Of a DNA stretch of 64,000 nucleotides, positions 46,324-58,500 are shown one piece after another. Numbering within the stretch: position 1 is the first letter of the stretch; every line of letters begins with the position of its first letter. The notes beneath the pieces are model-generated. The model did no database searches. It was not told the DNA's origin and was given only the letters and a program-made list of their open reading frames with translations. This DNA comes from Amaurobius ferox (taxonomy: Eukaryota; Arthropoda; Arachnida; Araneae; Amaurobiidae): assembly GCA_951213105.1 (NCBI GenBank), contig OX578136.1, positions 154,945,178 to 155,009,177 on the forward strand. Direction: 5' to 3'. Made by a program: the position numbers and the translations under genes.

Positions 46324-46377
46324 TTTGTATTATACTTCTAGAGTGAAACATAAAACAAAATATCCTGATATTGCTGT

Positions 46378-47379
46378 GTACACTTTTATAACACTTAGTT
46401 GAAATGTGTTTATGACTTTGGTCATTCTGTTTGTCTGTCCGTTCGCACGATAACTGCCGTAAAAATGACTTTATCAAAATGAAATTTTAGTATGTTATTC
46501 AGACGGTCTGTGGGACATATGGGAATGTGAATGAATAATATCATCCAATTAGATTTGGATTGAACCGGGGTTGAAAAAGTGGAATACATTGAACTCTATG
46601 GAACTTAATTTTTCAAACATTTTTAAGCAAAGTTAAAATTCGCAAATTGTTTTGAAAATTTTAAGAAGTATTCGAATTATCCCATAAAATATATATGAAA
46701 AATGAAACAAAATATGTTCGGTAGCTTTTAAAATACAAATTAAAATAATAATGACACCCATATTATATGAAATGATCACGTGAGTCACTTCAAAATAAAA
46801 TATGGCATCCATCTTTTTTCCCAGTGCAAAAATCGTGATTTTTAAAGTTTACACTAAATTTCTAGTGTTGCATGTGTCCTAAAACCGCTTTATTTTTGCC
46901 TATTTACTGTGCATCTATATTCTGCGCCAACGCAATTACAATATTTTTTAGATTAAATGATCATCAAATTTTGATTATTTCCACAATGAAGCCTAATTTT
47001 AACATATGCAGAATATAAACAAATCAAGCAGTATGATGAATTGCATAAGAATTGCTGAATTTTCTTAACGCAAAATTATTTAACTCTGGAGTCTGGAATA
47101 TAGGTGATATGAATGAAATATGTATTGATTTTACATATAGAAGCAGACGATTTTATAGCATTGCCTCTTTCGATGAAGTTTTAAGCATGGAGTTAGAAAG
47201 TACTTTTACCTCCATGATTTTAAGTTTTTAAGTAAAATAAATTATTACAGTACTGGGATAATTTAAAATATATCACCGCTGAATGTATCGCATTTTAGAG
47301 ATGTTTAAGTAAAATCGCATTGCAGTTGGGAAGTGTTTCATAATCAATGCTTTATGCTTGATTGAGCTTTCTTGTTTAT
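46378..47379. mobile_element. Family D element, copy 2 (left end missing)
   Basis: It shares CACGATAACTGCCGTAAAAA, CATTGAAC-CTATGG, CCTAATTTTAACATATGCAG and the right terminal segment AAGTGTTTCATAATCAATGC with 19512-21828. The left inverted end is absent; the element starts close to the preceding HINE-like copy. Confidence 0.7.
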
Positions 47380-48414
47380 AGATTCAAGCTGCATTTATAT
47401 ATGCCATGCATGTAATTGTGAGAACCTCCATATAATATTGCAATATGAATTTAAAATAATATTACACTGAGTGAGATATCACATGATATATAAGAAAATC
47501 ATGTGGGATTTAAATCATTTTATATTACTCGGAATGTATAACATATATCCCAAAGAATTATAACATCAAAGATAAAAGTAAAATGCTTTATTAAGAGCAC
47601 AAACCACAAAGTAACTTTACAACACAAGACTACCCCATAACATTAGAAGTTATACGATTTAGAAATTGCAAAACATACAACGTCACTGTACAACAGAGCG
47701 GTTCTCTGTACGAGAACGCTTGTACAATAATTATCTCCAACAGCTATCAGAAACAAAAAGAAAATGGCGAAAAAGAATAAATTACTAATGAAACAATAAA
47801 TAAAATAGAGAACTCACATTATTTAATCTTGAAACATGCAATTGTGTATGAAAACCTTTATCTTCACTGGTACATAAAAATACTTGAGGAGTACATTTAA
47901 AGTTTTTGCCTCCGACAAAACTCAATTTTGATAAGAATAAAGATAAAATGTTTTTTAAGAAAACGAGCATATTAGTAAGATAACTTTATAAAAAAGCTTT
48001 TATCATAACCATAATAAAAACTCTGTAAATGCGAGTACAATATCAATAATTTGACGTTGTTCTAATTTTGTTTCATAATTTTATAAGGAATATGATAATC
48101 ATGCATTGCCAACTGAAACGATAATTTCTGGTCCTTTTCCATCTATATTTCCTTTTCATATATCTGACATACCAGCGAATACTTAAAGTATAATTTTATT
48201 TCTGCATACAGTAAGATATGTTTCCTAAATTCTTTAAAAATTTCTCGGGAATTTTAAAAAACAAGGACCAGAGATGATCATAGTGCAATAAAAAATGCTA
48301 CCTAAGATAATTTTCTCATTTTCATCATAAAATAGCATTTCTTTTTAGAGCTATCAGCGAGAAAATCGCATTTCATAGCGCATCACGGAAAACTATTTAA
48401 ATTAGAGGCAAATA
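47380..48414. other. AT-rich intergenic stretch between the two cuticle genes
   Basis: No gene is recognised. Short frames here are composition-driven. Confidence 0.45.
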
Positions 48415-48881
48415 ACAATTATTAAAATTTATTATACAGTTTTGAAGAGAGAGAAGAAAAGTTCTATCTTATGTACACTAAACCATTTGAAAAAAACTTG
48501 GCACATCTTCACGGTAGAGATTGAATTCTTAAAAGACCAGATCTCTTGATTCCGTTTGATTCCACCAGATGGCGTGTTCAGAGGTCGTAGACATTTGAGG
48601 TTTGCTGAACTTTACAAACCTAGTACTAAAGTTATGGATTTCCATCCTCTACAAAGCAATCAAACGTCGCCTCAAGATCCACTCTCTAAGCATTACACCA
48701 GATGCAAGATCTAAAAGATTAGAACAGATGAGAAGAAATACAAGACAGGTGATCGCCTCCAATTAGAACATGAATCTAAGGTAACGTATGCGCAATAACC
48801 AAGAATGGCCCAGCTTTTGAGGTTAGCAATGCAAACTGGACATCCACATTTTATCATCAGATCACGTAAAACCAAGCAGGT
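48415..48881 (-). promoter_or_regulatory. Likely gene B 3' UTR
   Basis: A minus-strand AATAAA lies at 48428-48433, about 450 bases beyond the stop. The intervening sequence is somewhat richer in GC than the intergenic DNA. A closer but weaker ATAAAA lies near 48850. Confidence 0.5.
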
Positions 48882-49532
48882 TTAATAAATATCATCGTAT
48901 TTTCTATAATGAGGCTTGTATCCGTGGGCGGGCAGCTTGTAGACAGCCGGAGAACTAGCATGGTAGATGGGGGTCTTGTAAGCCACTGGAGTTTTGTAAG
49001 CAATAGGTGCTTTGTAAGCAATAGGTGCTTTGTAAGCAATTGGTGTCTTGTAGGAGACTGCTGGAGTCTTGTAATGAACTGCAGGGGCTTTGTAATGGAT
49101 TGCTGGGGCTTTGTAATGGGCTTCTGGGGCTTTGTAAGCGATTGGAGCAGCTTTGTAGACCACTGGAGCTTTGTATGCTACAGGCGTCTTGTAAACAACT
49201 GGATCGGATCCGTAGCTATCGTAGTGCACGGGTGCAGTGTAGTGAACTGGTGCACTGTAAGCTGGTGCATGATGCACAACTGGAGCCTCAACAGCGTTGA
49301 CTTCAACGTCGGCAGGGTTCTGGTTGGCGGTTCCAGGTTCGTTGGTTTTGATCCAGGCGCGGAATCCGTTTTTGTCTGCAATATATTCGACGGTTCTGTA
49401 AATTCCGTGAGCGTCAGTATAGCCGTAAGATCCCTTCTTGGCGCCGCTAGCATCGCTGTCTTCCTGTCTGAATTGCTTGTTTCCGTAGGCATCTTTGGTT
49501 TCGTAGCCGAAGCTGTAAGGTTGGGGCTTTTC
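48882..49532 (-). CDS. Gene B exon 3 (RR domain and repeats)
   Basis: It is open for 216 codons from the acceptor (TTTATTTCAG) to TAA, starting EKPQPYSFGYE. Long plus-strand frames across it (48909-49541) are antisense shadows of the repeats. Confidence 0.95.
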   Translation of the reverse strand, partial: EKPQPYSFGYETKDAYGNKQFRQEDSDASGAKKGSYGYTDAHGIYRTVEYIADKNGFRAWIKTNEPGTANQNPADVEVNAVEAPVVHHAPAYSAPVHYTAPVHYDSYGSDPVVYKTPVAYKAPVVYKAAPIAYKAPEAHYKAPAIHYKAPAVHYKTPAVSYKTPIAYKAPIAYKAPIAYKTPVAYKTPIYHASSPAVYKLPAHGYKPHYRKYDDIY

Positions 49533-52500
49533 CTGAAATAAAAAAACAGTTCAAAATAGACACAATGTGGGCTAATTCTGGTTTGTTATATGAACTTTTC
49601 ATGCCAATGTTTTATTTTCATACTCCTAATTAACGAAAATAATTCGCTAACTGTATTCATTCTTTTACAGTCGTTACATTATCATTTTACGGAGTAATAA
49701 CTTTTAGATAAAAGCACCTCGATGGATGTTATGTTCCAGTTGACGAGTAATATATTGCATTAAACAAGATTAGGATGCCATGTTGACATGAGCGGGATGC
49801 TCTTCATGAAAGCAGGGCATTACATGAAAAATTATATCGTGCTGTCAGATATATGTAACTGCGTGCTAGGAAAAGTATAAAAAAATCTAGCATGCGCTGC
49901 ATGTCAGCACAGTTTGTGCGAATAAAAAAACGCTACGTAATAAACGTTCACCGTCAATTAGCCTCGCCAGCTTTCTAAAAACTCGATCATGGATCGGCAA
50001 ATTTTTAGCAAAGTAAGTTTTATAACAAACACGCCAATAAATTTGAATGGTTCATCTTCAAGCCTATTAACCTTTTACTTACGGGTGGGACAGCGTCAAT
50101 CCCGTAAGCAGAAGGTTAATTGCTATTGGAAATATAAAGAGGGACCTACTTTTCTCGAGTTGAATTTTCAACAAATAAGCTATCCGGTTTACGAAAGATA
50201 TTTTTCTAATTTGAAATCACGTCCATTATTTATCCCCAAAGCTTTCACGTCTATTTCTTATACTATATATTTTTTATACACTTCGTATACGAGACTAAAA
50301 ACAGTTAGAGTTCCTCCCAGAGCAAGATTTCTGGAGACAACCACTCTACCAACTAAGCTATCCGACTCCAAGAAGTAGTCTGACTTGCAGGAGTTTCCAA
50401 ATCATAAAATCAGAGTATTGACACTTTAAACAGAATATAGATAAAATAGATTCACAGAACATCAAAACAAATTGATACTTACATAAGAATCGTAAACAGC
50501 TTCGGGATGCGAATAGGAGGGCTTGTACCCGTATGATGGGGAGTAGTCATACCCGTCAGCCAGCACTTGGGACAAACCCAAAGCGATAATAACTACCTGA
50601 AAAGACAAAAGTGCACTCTATTAGTAAGCTACCTAACATTCGTTACTTCTTCAAAGCAAAATGTTTATTTATTGATATAAACCATCTATGTGTTACACCA
50701 AGATAAATATTAAGAATATTCTCTCGCAGGATCAACTTCAAACTTTTATTTTTTTTTTGTACTTTATCATCTCCCAAATGACAGCAGTTGGCAAATGTGT
50801 TGGCTAAACTTTTGAATTGCGAGCACTTAAAGGTTGGGAATTATTGCATAAAATATATATTTGGTCTTAAATGAAAAATATTTAACACTAAGCAAAATTA
50901 ATGAATTTTACAATATTAATCATCGTCAAAATTAATAAAAGTATTCATACGTATAAATATCAATAACAAAGGTTGGCAAATGTGTTTCAAAATTTTGAAA
51001 CGCGATTACCAAAAGTATGGAAACTACTATACATTAAATGAGTGTTTGGTTTAAACTGAAAAAATATTCAATGAATTAGTTACATAATGTTAATCATATC
51101 CACCTTTAATATAAATACCCATACATATCTATTACTACCTCATTAAAATTCATTATTACATCTTTACTAAAAGGTACTTTAAGTTTCCTATAAATCTGAA
51201 AAATTCCTTTATGAGGATTCGAAAATTCAACCATAGAATGGAAGTAGCTACCGGAAAAGTCATACACAATATTCCCATATGATTCATGCATAATTATTTT
51301 AATATTTTCTTTCCCCTTATTATTAGTTGTTGCAAAAAATCAATTACGGGCAGCACAGGACCTTCATTTGTTTCAAATTATTTTTTCTTATTTTAAATTT
51401 ATGTTCATTAATTTAAATTTTACTTCACGAAAATGAAATAAAAATGGAATGGATACTTAAAATTACACCGTGAAAACTGTAAATTTACAGTTTTTTAAAC
51501 TATTTTAGTTTTATCTGGCGACTAGGTGCATTCATATATATTTTGAATATGTTTATTATAGCATGATAGGATTGATGGTATATTTTCTTTTAATCGAAAA
51601 TGCATATAAATACATCGGAAATACATAAAGTTGAATCAGTGGACTATAATTTAAGCATTTAAATTATAGTCCACTGATTAAACTTATAGTCAAGCATATT
51701 TATTCATCTTTATCATAATTATCTTAATTTTTATAAGATATTTCGAATAAAAAGAGACATTTTTATTTTTTTTGATATGCACCAAGATCTAAAAAGCACT
51801 AGTTCTTGACAATCAAATTCCATCAAAATCAAATCGAATGAATAGTTTACTTTAGAGTAGGAGGACACATACGTTAAAAACAGCTAACTCGTGTCCTAGA
51901 GTACTCAAAACATGTAAATCCTTCGAAATCTCAAATGTTTACACTATTGCGATACTTCCGGCCGTCCAAACAGCTGCTCATGTTTCCGGACGAGTCGGAC
52001 GGTCTGTGTCTTCAACTATTGCGATACTTGACCTATGTACAGTAGAGAGAGGAATAATGTTTAACTTAAGATCACTTCCGTATCATCAGTATCCTTTTTA
52101 CACTTAATTCAGCTAAACAAAGAAGCAGGTCCAATTACTTTAATTACTCGCTTTCATTCACCAAGAAAAATCTCATTATTTGAGAATGAAATCTCGTGTG
52201 AAATCTCGTTTAGGGCGCAAATTATAAACAGCACCGGAAAAGGAAAGTCGTGCGAATGAATTCTCCTCGTAATCGTTCAGGTAACAAACGAGATCTTTGG
52301 AAGATTTAGAAGGTGGTTTTCGTCTGAAATTACATCTGACATAATCGTTACACTAATGATAGGAAATTTCATAAAAAGGTGAACTATTCCGTGGTAATGT
52401 CTTCTATCATTTTAGGATCTAATATTGTCTGCGTGGAAAGTGAATACGTGCAGGAATACTATTATTCATTTACAAATGAACATCCGATGTTTTTTTCCCT

Positions 52501-55500
52501 CGTGGGTATATAAAAAGTCAAAATCCATGTTTGCCAGCTGAGCTTTGTCTTTTTATGCAACGCGTTTTAGGATAAGGCTTTAACCTCTCTCTCCCTTATT
52601 TGACAAACATTTTCCTCTAACCCTTTATAATAACCCTGAGAGCATGCTGCTCTTTGATTCCATTTATCTTTATCGCAAGTCTATGTGCAATAACGATGCG
52701 ATTCAAAATCGTAGTTTTTCTGGCATTTAATAATTAATTTCACATGGGTCATATTTTCTTTCGTATTATCCTGTGTTCGACGTTTTTTATATACACATTT
52801 ATGTAATTCATATTATATTTTTTTCTGCCTTTTTGCCAACTGTCATATGCAATTTTTAGTTCGTATTTGGCTTTGTATAAATTTCTTATGTAATGGTATT
52901 TCCTGATGACGTCGGATGTAGAACGCTTGAGTTCCAAAAGAGTTAAAAAAATTCTATCTTGTGTTTTTACGTCCTAAATTGTGAAAAGAATACTTTCACA
53001 TATTTCAGTATTTTTATCTGCTTAGCCACGGACACCATTTTAATTATTTATTTATTTTTAATTTCATTATCTTGCTCGGTACAAAAACTCAGCGCTCATG
53101 GTGGATGGTAGCGTCAAACATTTCGCATGTGAAGAGATTGACCTAGACTATCCGACCTACCAGGAAGGTATAACGAATCTGTTTGGACGGCCGGGAAGTG
53201 CCACCCAATTTAGACGGGAACCCAGTGGGGGAGGCATCCACAGGGACCGTACTCTCCTTCCCTTACCACCAACCTCTGGGAAGGACTTACGGACCCACAT
53301 GTTTAGCGTGATCGTACTCCGCGTGAACACGGCGGCAGTTTTGGCAGTGACGGGAATCGAACCCGGACCGTCCGAGTGCAATTCCCGCGCGCTAACGCCC
53401 CACGTGAAGAGATTGTCAGCTGTACGCAATGGGAGGCAATTTTATTAGTGAGCAACGCACAATATTGCTTACTTAACTGAACTTGCTTACTTGATTCAAC
53501 TCCTGTCATATGACGCGGTTTAATACAGTTATGTAAAAGTTTCTCTGCTGTCTGCATCACTTGTGCTTCTAAAACCCATGTGCACACGCACCTCCTTTGA
53601 TTTTATTATTGATTACTATACAGACCTCTAACAGAACATAATTACTGCATTCCTTATCAACAAAGCACAATTGCTTCAGTTTTGTTTAAAATACCCAAAC
53701 AAAACGCTATTTTTGCACTACCCCTTTACCCACGAACAGCGAAATATGTTGAAACAAGAATATAAAATTTAAATTATTGTCGCTTTGTGAGCATTACTAA
53801 AGAAACAATATTTATTTTTTAGAGATATTGAATTATCGTTAACCAGGTGCTATTTTCCAAAAGTTGTCAAATTTGTCTTCAAATGCGACAATTAGAGACA
53901 CATTTTTGGCTTTTTTGTGTAAATGATTAATATAATTTTCAATAACAAAAGGAAAGAAATCCTCCATACTATGATTAGATAAATTGTTATTATTTTTTTT
54001 TTAAATTGGCGAGATGGGCTGATTTAAAATGCGCCAAATCGCCCCAAAATTGAAATTATTTTAAAACTTCAAACTGGATGCAATTAAAAAAAAAAAGCAT
54101 TTCATTTATTATTCTGTACGATAAAACGACCGAAGAAAACAAAAAAACTCAACTTACTAAATATAAATAGCGAAAGGTAAGAAACATTTCGTGTTTAGGA
54201 TAGTGTACAGATAGTATTTTACTAAAAACTGCAGACCAACTTCCTCACATTTTCTCAGAATGATCCACATATAGCAGGTAGTATCGATACTTGAGGTAAT
54301 GAACTCTTCAACTAACAATTACTCTGAGCCTTTTCTTTCTATTTCGGATGCGTATTGAATAGTGAAAATCCTTCCATAATGATGTCCTAATACAAACAGT
54401 GCAACAATACCCTTCCTTGCCATCCTAATTAGCAGGACCATTGTCCACAAGCCTGGCAGATAAGCGGGGCATTTAAGAACAGCCGATTAAAATCGGTTAA
54501 ATAAATAAAAATCGGGTCCAACCCTTGGAATATCAATTGAGCAATGGATTCGAAACTTGAGGGTATCTTTCTAGGAGAAAGCACGCTCTTTCCTGCAGGT
54601 ATCTGTTGCATTGTTCCTACTTCGCATAACCACGTGTTGCATTGTTCTGCGATGCTAATTGGCTAGAGGAGCATGCCACTACCACTCTCGGTTGTGGCGG
54701 TTTCAGTTAATTCATAAAGGTGGGTTAACGAACCTGAGAAGAAGCATTGGGTGGCACGTCAGGTTGCGTGTGTCAATATTGGGTTACGTCATGGCCGGAA
54801 GTCGGGTGATGAGACTTACGGATGTTTATTTTAGATTAACTTTATGTCTAAATTAAATTTCGATGTTTAATGGCGTAATGGTGCTTTCGCTGTTACGAGA
54901 AAGAAAACTTTAGATTCCTTTTTTTTTTTTTGCATTATGAAAATATAATTGAAATTAGACATATTCATATTTATCGCAAAAAGTAAAATATCAAATCCAT
55001 GTACAGTATTGGATATAATTTGTTCTCAGAACATTTGACCGGAACAGGTACTTCTTGGACCGTGTCTAAGCAAACTACCAATTACATTCCTTCAATCATA
55101 TAAAAAATTTCGGTTAAATCTTGTATTCTCTTCATTCGAAGCAAGGTCGAGGGACCTTAATTCCATCTGTTGGAAACCAAGTTTCCTAAATATGCAGGTT
55201 GGCAGAACAACGGCCATCTTGACTCAGAGTTCAAGCGACCGGACTGGTTGGAATCAAAATGGCGGTTGCTTCAACCTGTATATTTAATTTAGGAGCCTTT
55301 GTGAGAACCCCACCCCATTTTATTTCAGATGCAAATTGTAGAGTACTTGACTTAAATTACGCTCAAGATAATAGTCGACCGGAAACGAGGTTCTAACCCA
55401 GAATCTTGAAATCTACACAAATCATATCATCTACACAATTTCAGTCACGTAAGGATTTACTTTAATTTAGTTATTAATAACCCATTAATAATCAAATCGA

Positions 55501-58500
55501 ATTTGTTGGTTTTGAATTATTACACTCTTAATTTAGCGCTGTCTCGTTTTTGTTTTTTAATTACCTAAATTTTCTGAAGATGCAATAAACTAAAATATCT
55601 TGAGAAAGGGTCATCCTTAGAGTAGTTTTAATAGTTTTGTTATGTTTAACATTTAATTAAATAGTTAAAGATAGTTATTTTTTGTAATATTGTACACATT
55701 TTGAGAGATATTTAAAAAAGATTTTGATATTTTAATCTGCTTTAAACTTGCGGCAAACCTAATTTGAGGGGCACAGGAAAAACTGCAACCCTCCGCCCCT
55801 AGTTTTGCCGCGAGTATAAAACCAAAATGGCAGATTGATTCGTAATTTAGCAAACTGTCAAATTTCATGAAAACCTGTCAAATGGCTCCGCAGCTAAGCT
55901 GGATACCAATTTTGGTTAAGAAATATTTCAAAATGCGATAGGTAATGGTCACTGAAGGCGGCTAATAAAAAGTTCTAAAATTCAGCTAAAAACTCTATAA
56001 GAAGTATGTCACGCTGAATTACCACTAAAAGTTTAATGAACTTTTCTATTTAATAAACCTATGAGTTGGCTTGCAAAACCTATTCAGAATATGTAAGGAG
56101 TCGAATTTGGTGACAAGTTTAACACATATTTATATAAATATATCTTAGTTGAAGAAATGCAGTGAAGAAAAATATTGATTTGAGTTTGAAGATTAAAGTT
56201 TTATGAATAAACGAATGCCAATAGGTCCCAAAGTTGAAACGTAATATTTTAAAAGAATTTTTATTGCATAATTAAAAAAAAGGAAAAAAATATACAGTGA
56301 TCTTTATATAAACTACTGCGCTCATTCTTTAATGACTTGTAAAGATATATATAAGAAAACATGTAATATTTTTTGCCCGGTGTTTGAAAATGCGCAAAGA
56401 GAATCTTGGAAATAAAAATTAAATTAAAATTAAAATTAACTAGCAGAAAAAAATAGTTATTTTTTTATACAAAATTTTATAATTTTACATTTAAGCTAAA
56501 GTGATAAAGCAGAATTGCTATCAAATAGTGAACAAGACGAATATCAGAAGCATACAATAAAAGATTGTAAAAGAAGTAAGCATTTAAAAATTTCTTTTAA
56601 AAGCAATATCAATTTTACAAAGCTTTAAGTTAGTTTTATTGAATTAAAATAAGTTAGAAGCAGCAAGAGCTTTTAACTGAGTTTATCTATTGCATACAAA
56701 TGAATGATCATTGCATGTGTTAAATTTGAAGGAATATTAGATAGGCAGTTAAATGTAAGAAAAATTGAGTTCATTTTTGACTATGAGCAATAGGATATGG
56801 TGACTAGTTTGTTATTTACTTGTATTAGAGAATTTGATTGCACACGGAGTAAAATAACATTTAGAAATTCAACTCCTAAGTAAAATGTGTTTTGTTATCG
56901 GATGAAAGGAAAAGAAATGCTTTTTCCTATATAATGCAATAAATTTACTTTTTTCACAGTGAAAAATCGATATATAAGATACTTTATATACGATATACAC
57001 AAGATTTTGAATGTTGAATTCTACATTTGGCGTTTTTCCAGATGACAACGTGAAAAACAATTACGATTTATCCAATTAATTTTCAAACTTGACAATTACC
57101 AATATTGATAGCATGCGCCCTAAGCAATAAAGTCCATATATTAAAATATTTTAATAATTGATTCATCAATTTGGCGTCATGTTCGTTAATTTAGCGTCAT
57201 TTTTGCAATTTTGATGGTATTTTCGTCAATCTGGGGCGAAATACTGCCAAGTTGGCGATATTTCGCTGAATGAGTCATCAAGTTCACTAAATTTATCGCC
57301 AAATGTTACAGACAAACGAAGAGAAGAGCATTTCTTATTTATAAATGATTGTTTACTGACCCCGTCACAATACTTTCCATATACATTATACTAGGTATAT
57401 AGGGAAAGTAGTATATCGATCTGGAACAAGTAATCCTTCCATTATTTTTTTTTTACACAACTTATTTTCGTACATTCATTTAAGTAGTTCACCTCTGAGA
57501 AAAAATTGCTATTGGTAAAAAATAATAAAATCTATTTTATACAATCAATAAGCACCGTGCCAGATTTAATCTGAATTCCTCAATTTGTTTGAGAGATGAT
57601 ATGACATTGGGGCAGATATAATAAAAAATTATTTTATAAAGCATTCAGGGATGCTTAAAATGTGTAAATCCATCAAAATCCAAGAGTCAGATTTTTGACT
57701 TCATTACGAATTTCCTCATTGACATCTGTAGTATGTACTGTAGCGAAAGTAAAAATATATTTGTTTTAAATATTATATTTTCCATTCGTATTTATAAAAA
57801 TCCAATATTAAATACAATTGTACAGTAACACGTCAATTCAGCAAAAACTCAAATAAAATAAAGACGACCAAAAATTGGTTAATTAAAATGTCCTCAATAA
57901 AACACCTTTAATGACGAGCTTAAACTTCCCATTATATCATTCCGTACTGCGCGTTAAACCATTATATAATTTTATAGATATAAAGTAATTATTTTCTTTG
58001 TTTTTGACGACACATATATTGATTTACCCTGTATATGATGATCTACTATCATTTACTTTTTGTAATTAAATCATATTACTTTCCTTATATACATAATGTA
58101 TAAGGAAAGTATTGTGACGGGGTCGAAAATTTGAATTCGAGTTTTCGACGGGAGAGCACGTTTCAAGCATCCCTGATTACGAATCGAACATTTTTGAAGT
58201 GATGTCTGTGTGTGTGTGTGTGAAAGTATGCGTGTGTGTGACAGTGAGCCTGTGGAGACGATAACTGACGAACGAATGGACCGATTCGAACAAAATTTGG
58301 TACAAAAATCACAATCCGTAAACACTGGAAGCCTATTGTTTTTATACGCAATCGAATGTTCAGAACCCCCTAAATTTTCGAGTGAAATTTTGAAAAAATC
58401 GTCAAAAAATCAAAACCACTTATAAAGTTACGCAAATAGACATTTCTTATGTAATTTTTCATTAGAAAACGATTGACAGAAATTTTAGAACGCTAACATG

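Noticed and set aside
48909..49541. 210-codon plus-strand frame
   Set aside because: It is antisense to gene B exon 3; the repeat codons of the real gene keep the opposite strand open.
49989..50378. 129-codon frame in gene B intron 2
   Set aside because: It has no protein motif and overlaps a tRNA-like sequence on the other strand.
53098..53448. 116-codon frame
   Set aside because: It lies on a SINE with its own target duplication; similar frames appear at 26637-26982 and 28828-29413 for the same reason.
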